Shown: positions 1 to 6,287 of the stretch, piece by piece
How positions within the stretch are numbered: position 1 is the stretch's first letter
Layout of the letters: each line of letters begins with the position of its first letter
Origin: SYIM01 sp044359405
Lineage (GTDB): Bacteria > Pseudomonadota > Gammaproteobacteria > Burkholderiales > Burkholderiaceae_E
DNA: 7,564 nucleotides
Reading direction: 5' to 3'
NCBI GenBank assembly: GCA_044359405.1
Contig: JBIKMC010000165.1
Span: 1 to 7,564 of the forward strand
Translations under genes and position numbers: made by a program
The notes under the pieces: generated by a model
The model's database searches: none
Told to the model about the DNA's origin: nothing
Seen by the model: only the letters and a program-made list of their open reading frames with translations

Positions 1-983
1 TCAAGCGCCATGAAAAAGCCCTTGATGAAGTCAATGCCACCGGCAAGTGCGTACACATTGACCATGGCATTGGCGCCAAAAAAAATCCACACGACCGGTC
101 CCAGGGCTCGTCCGGTCTGGCGGGTTGCCTCCCAAAGGCCGGTCGCGCTCAATCGGCGATTGGCCGCCGCCGAAAGAATGGCGCCCAAAACGCCCATGGA
201 GGCGGCTTCGGTGGGTGTTGCGATGCCCGCATAAAGCGAGCCCAGCACCAGGACGATAATGACAAGGGGCGACAACAGGACCAGGCGCTCGTAGAAGCCG
301 GCCGGGCCTGTGGCGACTTCATCGCGCGACGCAGCGGGATTGCCCGCGTCGTGCCCCCCAAAAACCGGGGCGAGCGATGGATTGATGCTGCATCTAACGA
401 TGACATAGGCGGCGTACAGGCCAGCAAGCAGCAGCGCTGGAAAGACTGCCGCGAGAAAAAGGTCTGAAATGGATACGTTGGCGATCAGGCCGTAGATCAC
501 CAGCACCAGACTGGGGGGCATCATGGTGCCCAGCGAACCGCCTGCGACAATCACGCCAAGCGCGATCTTTTTGTCATAGCCGCGTTTGAGCATGGCCGGC
601 AGAGCCACCAGGCCCAGCATGACGACCTCAGCGCCCACCACGCCCACCATGGCAGCCATGAGGGTGGCGGCCAGCACGGTGCTGACCGCAAGGCCGCCGG
701 GCAGCCTGCGGGTGAGTACATGCATGGCCGAAAACAGCTTCTCGGCCACACCACTTCGCTCAAGGATATTGCCCATCATGATGAACATGGGCACAGCCAG
801 CAGCGGATAGTTATCGCTGATATCAAAGATTCGACTGGCAATAATGAGCAGACTTTGCGGGCCGAAATTCAACACCGCGACGATGGCTGCTGTAATGCCT
901 GTCGCGACCGCAAAGGGAACCTTTGCCAGCAGCTGCACCGCCAGGAGCGCAAGCATCAGCACCGTGATCGAGTCGATACTCAT
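1..983 (-). CDS. dctM: TRAP transporter large permease subunit, DctM type (3' end outside window)
   Basis: This is the large membrane subunit of a TRAP transporter, which moves the substrate across the inner membrane using an ion gradient. The ATG at 981-983 opens a frame that stays open for 327 codons to the window edge. DctM proteins usually have about 425-430 residues, so about 100 are missing. Family motifs are visible: PLLAVPMFIMMGNILERSG near residues 60-78, the small-residue helix around GVVGAEVVMLG (114-124), GTMMPPSLVLVIYGLIANV (152-170), and GIATPTEAASMG (253-264). A hydrophilic loop lies at about 200-231. The start overlaps the dctQ stop by ATGA, and a GGAG (992-995) sits 8 bases upstream, so translation is probably coupled. 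The family call is firm; the substrate cannot be read from this subunit. Confidence 0.95.
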   Translation of the reverse strand, partial: MSIDSITVLMLALLAVQLLAKVPFAVATGITAAIVAVLNFGPQSLLIIASRIFDISDNYPLLAVPMFIMMGNILERSGVAEKLFSAMHVLTRRLPGGLAVSTVLAATLMAAMVGVVGAEVVMLGLVALPAMLKRGYDKKIALGVIVAGGSLGTMMPPSLVLVIYGLIANVSISDLFLAAVFPALLLAGLYAAYVIVRCSINPSLAPVFGGHDAGNPAASRDEVATGPAGFYERLVLLSPLVIIVLVLGSLYAGIATPTEAASMGVLGAILSAAANRRLSATGLWEATRQTGRALGPVVWIFFGANAMVNVYALAGGIDFIKGFFMAL

Positions 984-1522
984 GAGCCCGGCTCCAGGGA
1001 ACGACTTCGCCTCGACAGATTGATGAGCCGACGCAGCTCAATTAAGGTCCAGAGCAGGCCTGCAAACGGGATCAGTAACTTGATGACCGTGGGGGCGGGC
1101 GAGTTCAGCACGCTACCCGTACGTTCAACCCCGTCGATCAGTGGTGCAGCCAGCCGCCATCCTGAGTAAGTGATGACAAGGCCAAAGACGATCGACGCGG
1201 CAAGGCCTACCCACTGCAGTAGGGTCTGGACAGGTGAGGGGAGCAGACCTGACACCACATCCATGCGAATGTGCGTATCCAGCGCCGTCGCTTGAGGACC
1301 GAGCAGGATGTAGGCAATGCCCGAAATCAGAAGTGCCACCTCAAGCGTCCAGACGGTGGGGCTGTTAAATGCGACGCGGGCGATGATCTCCCAGATGGTC
1401 AGCACGAACGCGAGGGGAAAGGCCAGAACGGCCAGATCCCCCAAGCGAATCGTGAAGCGCTCAATAGCCCCATTGCTGAGGCCATCGGCACCCGTGCCTG
1501 CCCGACCCTTGGAATCGCTCAC
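980..1522 (-). CDS. dctQ: TRAP transporter small permease subunit, DctQ type
   Basis: This is the small four-helix membrane subunit of the same TRAP transporter. In this family it pairs with DctM and is thought to help dock the loaded binding protein. The 180-residue product is of normal family length. Predicted membrane segments lie near residues 29-52, 59-78, 99-121 and 143-163. Family features include the WE pair (44-45) in the first helix, TVWTLEVALL (56-65) at the start of the second, and the HIRMDVV loop (84-90). The hydrophilic N-terminus and Arg-rich C-terminus (RRLINLSRRSRS) suggest both ends are cytoplasmic. It starts with GTG (1520-1522), overlapping the dctP stop as GTGA, with GGAG (1530-1533) 7 bases upstream. 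It overlaps dctM by 4 bases at its 3' end. Confidence 0.93.
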   Translation of the reverse strand: MSDSKGRAGTGADGLSNGAIERFTIRLGDLAVLAFPLAFVLTIWEIIARVAFNSPTVWTLEVALLISGIAYILLGPQATALDTHIRMDVVSGLLPSPVQTLLQWVGLAASIVFGLVITYSGWRLAAPLIDGVERTGSVLNSPAPTVIKLLIPFAGLLWTLIELRRLINLSRRSRSLEPGS

Positions 1523-2559
1523 TCGAGCGCTCCGAGCCGCTTCAGGTAGTTGATGTGCGCCTCAATCGCGCGCTTGGCCATGGGCGAGCGCTGTGCCCAC
1601 TCATCCCAGGCTTTGCGGGCAGCCACCCGATATTTGGCGCGCTCCTCATCGGACAGGCTGGTGATGGTGACGCCTGCGTCACGCGCCTTGCGACTGGTTT
1701 CAAGATCATTGATCAGCAGCATCCGGGCGTAGCGCGAGACATGGTTCTGGACTGCAACTTCCAGGGTTCGCTTGAGCTCGGGTGTGAGCTTGTTCCATCG
1801 CTCGACATTGACCGAGATGTCGCCCATGCTGGTCGAATGAAACCCGGGGTACACGGCAAACTTGGCGTCCTTATGCAGACCCACCGAGAAGTTGTAATGC
1901 AGCGCGCCCGCATCCGCTGCGTCGACCACCCCTTTTGACAGGGCATCAAACACCTCGGAGAAGGGCAGATTGACCGGTGTCGCACCGAGTTCCTGGAGGA
2001 TTCGTGCTGATATCCCGGCCGGAACTCTGATGCGCATGCCTTTGAGGTCTTCCACTGTCCGAATAGCCCTGCGACTGGGCAGACTCTCAGCGCCGCCCGT
2101 GTCGATCCCGATGACGTAGATGTTGTGCTTGGCGTACATCTCTCGAAGCAGCGACAGGCCCACGTCCTCGTAATAGAACCCCAGTGCTGTGGTGGTGTCG
2201 AAATAGGCGCCGCTCAGATCACCCATGGGGGCAAAACCAGGCTCGAGACCTGCCCAGTTGAAGGCATAGTTGATGTGACCATCGATGACACCCTGCTTGA
2301 CCGCTTCAAGCGTCTGCGTGGCACCAACAACTGCTCCCGCCGGCAGGAGCCTGATTTCGACCTGTCCGCCGGTCATGTCCTTGATGTCGGCAGCCAGTTG
2401 TTCATAACCCTTGAAATTGGGCGATCCAGCTGGAACGATGGTTTGAAGGCGCCACTGGTGTTTAGCCTGGGCGCAGGCGTCAACGGGCGTGCTCAGGCCG
2501 ACGGCGGTTGCCGCGGTGAGTGCCAGGCAGCCGATGACTTTCTTGAACAGGGTGCTCAT
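1519..2559 (-). CDS. dctP: TRAP transporter periplasmic solute-binding protein, DctP family
   Basis: This is the extracytoplasmic receptor that captures the substrate and delivers it to DctQ/DctM. The 346-residue product begins with a Sec signal peptide: basic FKK (5-7), a hydrophobic core (about 8-22), and likely cleavage after the ACAQA at about residue 32. The mature protein opens with the typical HQWRLQT strand. The segment DLKGMRIRVP (171-180) followed by LGATPVNLPFSEVFDALSKG (191-210) is the DctP hallmark; R178 aligns with the arginine that anchors the ligand carboxylate in characterised members such as SiaP. The stretch YPGFHSTSMGDISVN (237-251) resembles the subgroup that includes TakP, a 2-oxo-acid binder, but this likeness is an inference. 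A GGAG (2567-2570) lies 7 bases before the ATG. A 19-base gap separates it from the upstream NTF2-like gene. Confidence 0.95.
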   Translation of the reverse strand: MSTLFKKVIGCLALTAATAVGLSTPVDACAQAKHQWRLQTIVPAGSPNFKGYEQLAADIKDMTGGQVEIRLLPAGAVVGATQTLEAVKQGVIDGHINYAFNWAGLEPGFAPMGDLSGAYFDTTTALGFYYEDVGLSLLREMYAKHNIYVIGIDTGGAESLPSRRAIRTVEDLKGMRIRVPAGISARILQELGATPVNLPFSEVFDALSKGVVDAADAGALHYNFSVGLHKDAKFAVYPGFHSTSMGDISVNVERWNKLTPELKRTLEVAVQNHVSRYARMLLINDLETSRKARDAGVTITSLSDEERAKYRVAARKAWDEWAQRSPMAKRAIEAHINYLKRLGALE

Positions 2560-2578
2560 TCGGGGTCTCCAAAAATGA

Positions 2579-3043
2579 CTATTTCAGAATGTTGGTCCAG
2601 ACGTCGTAGTAGGCAGGACGCATGAAGGTGGCGCTGATCGCGCGCGACGTGAATTTCCACTGATCGCCGACGCGGGTGTAGCGATCGTCGTAGTAGCCCA
2701 CCACGTACGGACCTTCAAAGGGCATGCGGGTTCGGGGCGTGTCGTCATTGGCGTCGAAGCGGTAGATGGTGACGTAGGCAATGCCCTTGGCGGTGTTCTC
2801 GTCGATGACATCAATCAGCAGGTTGCTGCACACGTGCCGATTGGTTCGGGAGTTGGGTCTACTGAACATGTACTCCCGGATGGCTGCCTGCCCGTCCAGT
2901 AGCCACCCGTCCAGGTTGAGTGTGGCTGTCTCGGTGAAGAGGTCGACCAGTTCGGCGTAGCGCCTGAAGTCCAAAAACACCGAGTAGCTGGTTGCGACTT
3001 TCGCGCAGTCCGCCTCGATGGCCCTGCGGGTCATGGGATCCAC
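2579..3043 (-). CDS. NTF2/SnoaL-like cone-fold protein of unknown reaction
   Basis: The product (154 residues from the GTG) fits the NTF2-like/SnoaL superfamily, whose members act as small cytoplasmic cyclases, isomerases, hydrolases or ligand-binding proteins. Supporting features are an N-terminal helical region with FLDFRRYAELVDLF (about 23-36), then GWLLDGQAAIREYM (46-59), a conserved-type His in TNRHVCSN (H70), alternating beta strands, and a C-terminal GYYDDRY...DQWKFTSR pattern (116-134). No signal peptide or membrane segment is seen. The GTG at 3041-3043 is preferred over an ATG at 3034 and a far-upstream ATG at 3088 because a strong AGGAG (3051-3055) sits 7 bases before it. It is the first gene of the TRAP operon. 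Similar proteins often accompany aromatic-ring oxygenase genes. It is too unlike a ring-hydroxylating dioxygenase beta subunit to be called one. Family call good, function unknown. Confidence 0.8.
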   Translation of the reverse strand: MDPMTRRAIEADCAKVATSYSVFLDFRRYAELVDLFTETATLNLDGWLLDGQAAIREYMFSRPNSRTNRHVCSNLLIDVIDENTAKGIAYVTIYRFDANDDTPRTRMPFEGPYVVGYYDDRYTRVGDQWKFTSRAISATFMRPAYYDVWTNILK

Positions 3044-3050
3044 GTGCTGT

Positions 3051-3055
3051 CTCCT
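3051..3055 (-). promoter_or_regulatory. Ribosome binding site that selects a GTG start for the NTF2-like gene
   Basis: On the minus strand this reads AGGAG, followed by 7 bases and then GTG (3043-3041). The next in-frame ATG (3034) would be 16 bases away, which is too far for this site. The upstream ATG at 3088 would lie before the site and inside the promoter region. Confidence 0.7.
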
Positions 3056-3070
3056 GATCGGGTTAAAGAA

Positions 3071-3081
3071 TATATAATATA
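3071..3081. promoter_or_regulatory. Candidate operator palindrome in the divergent control region
   Basis: TATAT-A-ATATA is an odd-length perfect inverted repeat lying on the presumed start region of the leftward promoter, and it contains a TATAAT hexamer in plus orientation (3073-3078) that could be the -10 of the rightward promoter. No convincing -35 for a rightward promoter was found at the expected distance. A wider pair of arms, TGATC (3055-3059) and GATCA (3083-3087), surrounds it. The neighbouring FCD-type GntR protein would be the natural binder, but low-complexity AT sequence gives such palindromes easily. Confidence 0.3.
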
Positions 3082-3107
3082 AGATCAAGAAAGTATCCGT
3101 CTGTCAA
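3072..3107 (-). promoter_or_regulatory. Sigma-70-like promoter for the NTF2-dctPQM operon
   Basis: Reading the minus strand there is a perfect TTGACA -35 box (3107-3102), a 17-base spacer, and TCTTAT (3084-3079) as a 4-of-6 match to the -10 box; TATATT is available at a 20-base spacing as an alternative. Transcription would start near 3072, giving a leader of roughly 30 bases that contains the AGGAG site and GTG start. The region is strikingly AT-rich compared with the flanking genes. It is predicted by eye only. Confidence 0.5.
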
Positions 3108-3150
3108 TCGTCGTGTCAGCGTTGAGGCTGTGGCAGACTTTTCAAAACAC

Positions 3151-3157
3151 AGGAAGG
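3151..3157 (+). promoter_or_regulatory. Possible ribosome binding site for the GntR regulator
   Basis: AGGAAGG lies 11 bases before an in-frame GTG at 3169. That is slightly long but the best site available. The alternatives are GTG at 3130, with GAGG only 2 bases upstream, and ATG at 3178, with only a weak GGA upstream. Confidence 0.35.
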
Positions 3158-3168
3158 CTTCGAACAGC

Positions 3169-3864
3169 GTGGACTTGATGTCGGACTCAACGACCGTCTT
3201 GGCGACCAGACCGGCGATTGGTGATGCGGTCTCTTCGGTTGCGGAGGCTATTCGCGACCAGATCTTGTCGGGGATCCTTCCTGCCGGAGCCCAGCTCAAG
3301 CAGAATCGGCTGGCGCAGGAGTTTGGTGTCAGTCACATTCCGGTACGCGAAGCCTTCAAAGTGCTTGAGGCCGAGGGCTTCGTCATCTGGCACCCTCGGC
3401 GAGGCGCTTTCGTCGCCGATCTGACGATCGACAATGCGGGCGAGATCTGGGAGTTGCGCGCGCAGCTCGAGCCCATTGCGGTTCGGCATTCAGTGCCCCG
3501 CATCAGCGCCCGTGAAATCGCCCAGGGCCGCGCTCTGATGGAGCGGGCAGCCAGCACCTCGCATCACATTGACTGGATGCGCTTGAACTGGGATTTTCAT
3601 CGCACCCTGTATTGCGCAGCAGGCAGACCTTTGCTGCTCGACATGATCAACTCGCTCTGGCACAACGTCGATCGCTATTGCACGGTGCTGGCGCGTGCCA
3701 ATGACAGCCAGCATCTGAGCTGTGATCACGCCAAGCTGCTGGACGCTTACGAACGCCGTGATGTCAAAGCTGCGAGTGCCTCGGTGCTCAGGCACATGGA
3801 GCAGGTGGGCGACCGTGTAAAGCTCCTGCTGCACAAGCGGCGAAATACAGGAACTGCATCATGA
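3169..3864 (+). CDS. GntR family transcriptional regulator, FCD (FadR/VanR-like) subgroup
   Basis: This is a DNA-binding repressor or activator that responds to a small carboxylic acid. Residues about 17-82 form the winged helix-turn-helix, with LAQEFGVSHIPVREAFKVLE (48-67) covering the recognition region. The rest is an all-helical FCD ligand domain with the usual metal-binding set: N140 and H144 in NWDFH, H187 in DHAKL, and H209 in LRHMEQV (numbering from the GTG at 3169; 231 residues). The start is uncertain: GTG 3130 would give 244 residues and ATG 3178 would give 228, with the domains unchanged. The gene is divergent from the NTF2-TRAP operon and overlaps the HPPD start by ATGA, so it is likely the local regulator of both units and co-transcribed with HPPD. 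The effector is unknown; a pathway acid is an inference. Confidence 0.92.
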   Translation: MDLMSDSTTVLATRPAIGDAVSSVAEAIRDQILSGILPAGAQLKQNRLAQEFGVSHIPVREAFKVLEAEGFVIWHPRRGAFVADLTIDNAGEIWELRAQLEPIAVRHSVPRISAREIAQGRALMERAASTSHHIDWMRLNWDFHRTLYCAAGRPLLLDMINSLWHNVDRYCTVLARANDSQHLSCDHAKLLDAYERRDVKAASASVLRHMEQVGDRVKLLLHKRRNTGTAS

Positions 3865-4937
3865 TCAAAGATTCAGACAATCCCATGGGGCTGTGCGGAT
3901 TTGAATTTGTTGAGTTCGCCTCGCCCACGCCCAATGTGCTTGAACCGCTGTTTCGTCAGTTGGGCTTTGAGCTTGTTGCGCAGCATCGCTCCAAGGATGT
4001 GGTGCTTTTCCGTCAGGGCGACATCAATTTCGTCGTCAACCGCGAACCCCGCAGCCTGGCTGGGTACTTCGCGGCTGAACACGGGCCTGGTCCCTGTGCC
4101 ATGGCCTTCAGGGTGCGCGACTCGCACGAGGCCTACGCGCGTGCCCTGAGCCTGGGGGCACAACCCATTGAAGTACCCACAGGGCCGATGGAGTTGCGGC
4201 TTCCCGCGATCAAGGGCATAGGAGGGGCGCCCTTGTATCTGATCGACCGCTTCGAGGACGGACAGAGTATTTACGACATCGACTTTAAGTGGTCGTCGAC
4301 CGAGCGGCACCCGGTTGGACATGGGCTTCGCGTCATCGACCATCTGACGCATAACGTCTATAAGGGGCGCATGGGCTTTTGGAGCCAGTTCTATGAGCGG
4401 ATCTTCAATTTCCGAGAGTTGCGCTACTTTGATATCAAGGGCGAGTACACGGGCTTGACCAGCCGCGCCATGACAGCACCCGATGGCTTGATTCGAATTC
4501 CACTTAACGAAGAGTCGGGGCAAAGCGGTGGCCAGATCGAGGAGTATCTGCTGCGCTTCAACGGCGAGGGTATCCAACACATCGCACTGCGCTGTGACAG
4601 CCTCATCGATGTGGTCGATCGTCTTCAGCTTTCGGGTGTGTCGCTCATGAGTGCGCCCAACGATGTGTACTACGAGATGTTCGCTGAGCGATTTCCAGGC
4701 CATACCCTGCCGGTGGCCGATCTACGCGCTCGGGGCATTCTGGTTGATGGAACCACCGCGGGCGGCGAGTCCAGACTCTTGCTGCAGATATTCAGTCAGA
4801 CCCTGCTGGGCCCGGTGTTCTTCGAGTTTATCGAGCGCCGGGCCGACGAGGGCTTTGGCGAGGGTAACTTCAAGGCGCTGTTCGAGTCGATTGAGCGCGA
4901 TCAGGTTCGTCGGGGTGTCGTCGGCGGCAAACGCTGA
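3861..4937 (+). CDS. hppD: 4-hydroxyphenylpyruvate dioxygenase
   Basis: This enzyme converts 4-hydroxyphenylpyruvate and O2 to homogentisate and CO2, the second step of tyrosine breakdown, in the cytoplasm. The 358-residue product has two vicinal-oxygen-chelate domains, a degenerate one (about 10-140) and the catalytic one (about 155-345). The Fe(II) ligands are present as H161 (IDHLTHNV), H240 (GIQHIAL) and E322 (VFFEFIERR), at the same numbers as in the Pseudomonas fluorescens enzyme. Active-site residues S201, P214, N216, Q225, Q239 and Q309 are also kept, as is the C-terminal gating helix GFGEGNFKALFESIERDQ (331-348) with F332 and F337. It therefore looks fully active and is not a hydroxymandelate synthase. 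AGGAA (3849-3853) lies 7 bases before the ATG, which overlaps the regulator's stop as ATGA. It is convergent with the Rieske oxygenase, 19 bases away. Confidence 0.95.
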   Translation: MIKDSDNPMGLCGFEFVEFASPTPNVLEPLFRQLGFELVAQHRSKDVVLFRQGDINFVVNREPRSLAGYFAAEHGPGPCAMAFRVRDSHEAYARALSLGAQPIEVPTGPMELRLPAIKGIGGAPLYLIDRFEDGQSIYDIDFKWSSTERHPVGHGLRVIDHLTHNVYKGRMGFWSQFYERIFNFRELRYFDIKGEYTGLTSRAMTAPDGLIRIPLNEESGQSGGQIEEYLLRFNGEGIQHIALRCDSLIDVVDRLQLSGVSLMSAPNDVYYEMFAERFPGHTLPVADLRARGILVDGTTAGGESRLLLQIFSQTLLGPVFFEFIERRADEGFGEGNFKALFESIERDQVRRGVVGGKR

Positions 4938-4948
4938 TCACCAGCGGC

Positions 4949-4964
4949 AGCCCTGTTCAGGGCT
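4949..4964. terminator. Hairpin at the junction of convergent genes, possible terminator
   Basis: AGCCCTG-TT-CAGGGCT is a perfect 7-base inverted repeat (in practice a 6-base stem with a 4-base loop) spanning the 19-base gap between hppD and the Rieske gene and covering the latter's stop codon (4957-4959). No T-run follows on either strand, so it is not a classic intrinsic terminator. Its placement between converging genes is suggestive. Confidence 0.35.
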
Positions 4965-6237
4965 CTTCGACGAAGAAGTTACCGGCTTTCACTTTGATCA
5001 GTGCCTGAGCCTCGTCCATGGTGTGGCCGACCGGGTCGGCACCAGCGGCTACGGCCCGAATCTGCTGCGTGAGCAGTTTACGCAACATGATGACGCCTTT
5101 GTCCGAGGTGGTCAGGTGCTCTTCATTGTGGAAGGTGATGGCTCCCTGTCCTAACTGTGCCTCGTAGTCGTCGGGGTACTGCTGGTGCTCTTCTTCAGTC
5201 ATTTCGCCCCACATCTTGCCGTTGTGGTCGGCGTGACGCGACCGGCTGGTGTAAAGGCCGGCTTCACTGACCCGGGCAACGCCGAAGCTGTGGTGGTGTG
5301 TGTCGTCGATGGGCACCAGCCAGGCGACTTCACGGCCCTGTCCCGGTGTGAGTTGGATGCTGGGCACCACACGGATATTCGGCAGCAGCACCTGGGTGAT
5401 TCGGTCGAACGTCTTGCCGTTGGGCAGTGATCGAAGAGAACGTGCGGCAACGCCGTGGTCGAGCAGCGACCAGTTCACCTTGGGCATGATGTCAAATTCC
5501 TTTCGGAACTGTATGCCGGTGAATCGAGAGTGCAAGATCAGTACGTGATAAGAGTCGACCACGTTTTCGAAGTTCTGCAACCAGTTAAACGGAGCGAAGG
5601 AGTCAAGCTCCATCGGTCCACCGGTATAGAAACTCATTGTGTCCTGCTCGAGAAACTCACCGGGACCCAGATTTTCCAGGGTGTCGTAGCGGGGCAGCGC
5701 CGGCATTCGATCGAGGGGCCCCATATAGGCGAAGATGAGTCCATATCGCTCCTGAACCGGGTACCAGGGCTGACGAACCTTGTGTCGCCGGGTACCCCCC
5801 TCGGGTTCGCAGGGCTGCTCCAGGCATTGACCGTTCACATCGAACAGCCAACCGTGATAACAGCAGCGAATACCTTCGTCTTCCACCTTACCGTAGTAGA
5901 GGGTGGTGCCGCGATGACAGCATCGTGCATGTAGCAGACCAGGGCGACCCTTTCTGTCGCGGAACAGCACCAGATCCTCACCGAGAACTCTGACTTTCTT
6001 GGGTGTCGTACCGATCAGCGAACTGACGCCCACCGGATGCCAATAGCGACGCATGAATTCGCCACAGGGCGTGCCTGGACCCACGCGCGTGAGTTCATCG
6101 TTCGATTGACCCGGTGGCAGTCCGTAGGCACCGCCCTGAACCCGTCCCCGGCGTGATGCCGATCGTTTCGGCCGCGCAGATGCCTGCTCCGACCGCGATT
6201 CGGATGAGACGATGTCGTTGAGATCGGAATCGTTCAT
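4957..6237 (-). CDS. Rieske non-heme iron oxygenase, phthalate dioxygenase-like alpha subunit
   Basis: This is the terminal oxygenase of a two-part aromatic-ring or O-demethylating oxygenase; electrons must come from a separate reductase. The 426-residue product has a Rieske [2Fe-2S] motif C106-x-H108 ... C125-x2-H128 (CCHRG and CCYHGW). The mononuclear iron site is NVVDSYHVLILH, with D228, H231 and H236; D357 in DDYEAQ is the probable third ligand. The C-terminal NEEHLTTSDKGVIMLRKLL (371-389) is typical of the phthalate/vanillate O-demethylase group, which needs no beta subunit. The first ~45 residues are a Ser/Arg-rich tail not needed for the fold. AGGGGAG (6242-6248) lies 4 bases before the ATG and supports that start. 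It follows the ABC ATPase by 41 bases on the same strand and is convergent with hppD. Substrate unknown; no reductase is in the window. Confidence 0.9.
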   Translation of the reverse strand: MNDSDLNDIVSSESRSEQASARPKRSASRRGRVQGGAYGLPPGQSNDELTRVGPGTPCGEFMRRYWHPVGVSSLIGTTPKKVRVLGEDLVLFRDRKGRPGLLHARCCHRGTTLYYGKVEDEGIRCCYHGWLFDVNGQCLEQPCEPEGGTRRHKVRQPWYPVQERYGLIFAYMGPLDRMPALPRYDTLENLGPGEFLEQDTMSFYTGGPMELDSFAPFNWLQNFENVVDSYHVLILHSRFTGIQFRKEFDIMPKVNWSLLDHGVAARSLRSLPNGKTFDRITQVLLPNIRVVPSIQLTPGQGREVAWLVPIDDTHHHSFGVARVSEAGLYTSRSRHADHNGKMWGEMTEEEHQQYPDDYEAQLGQGAITFHNEEHLTTSDKGVIMLRKLLTQQIRAVAAGADPVGHTMDEAQALIKVKAGNFFVEEP

Positions 6238-6267
6238 GTGTCTCCCCTTGCATTCGTTTCATCGATG

Positions 6268-6287
6268 CGGCCGATCGCTTACGGCCG
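6268..6287. other. CGGCCG hairpin at the ABC ATPase stop codon
   Basis: CGGCCG (6268-6273) and CGGCCG (6282-6287) are identical self-complementary hexamers separated by 8 bases and can fold into a GC-only stem around the ATPase stop codon (6279-6281). No T-run follows on the minus strand, so full termination is unlikely; it could reduce read-through into the oxygenase gene or protect the upstream message. GC-rich hexamers of this kind also arise by chance. Confidence 0.25.

Noticed and set aside
720..1169. A 149-codon plus-strand frame over dctM/dctQ
   Set aside because: Antisense shadow; the minus strand encodes clear TRAP permease motifs in continuous frames here.
2125..2625. A 166-codon plus-strand frame across dctP and the start of the NTF2-like gene
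   Set aside because: It is antisense to two well-supported genes and across their junction, with no recognisable protein features.
2579..3043. Ring-hydroxylating dioxygenase beta subunit
   Set aside because: It shares the cone fold, but the Rieske oxygenase here is of the beta-less phthalate type and lies in a different operon on the other side of hppD; motifs fit the general NTF2/SnoaL group better.
3035..3088. N-terminal extension of the NTF2-like protein to the ATG at 3088
   Set aside because: It would translate through the AT-rich promoter and the AGGAG site; the extra residues (MILYYIFF) do not belong to the family fold.
3873..4703. A 276-codon open frame antisense to hppD
   Set aside because: It mirrors a strongly supported HPPD gene; the product shows no domain and is a by-product of GC-rich codon use.
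3861..4937. 4-hydroxymandelate synthase instead of HPPD
   Set aside because: The active-site P214, N216, Q309 and C-terminal F337 match the HPPD from Pseudomonas, and near-identity through DHLTHNVY, FDIKGEYTGLTS and GEGNFKALFESIERDQ supports HPPD.
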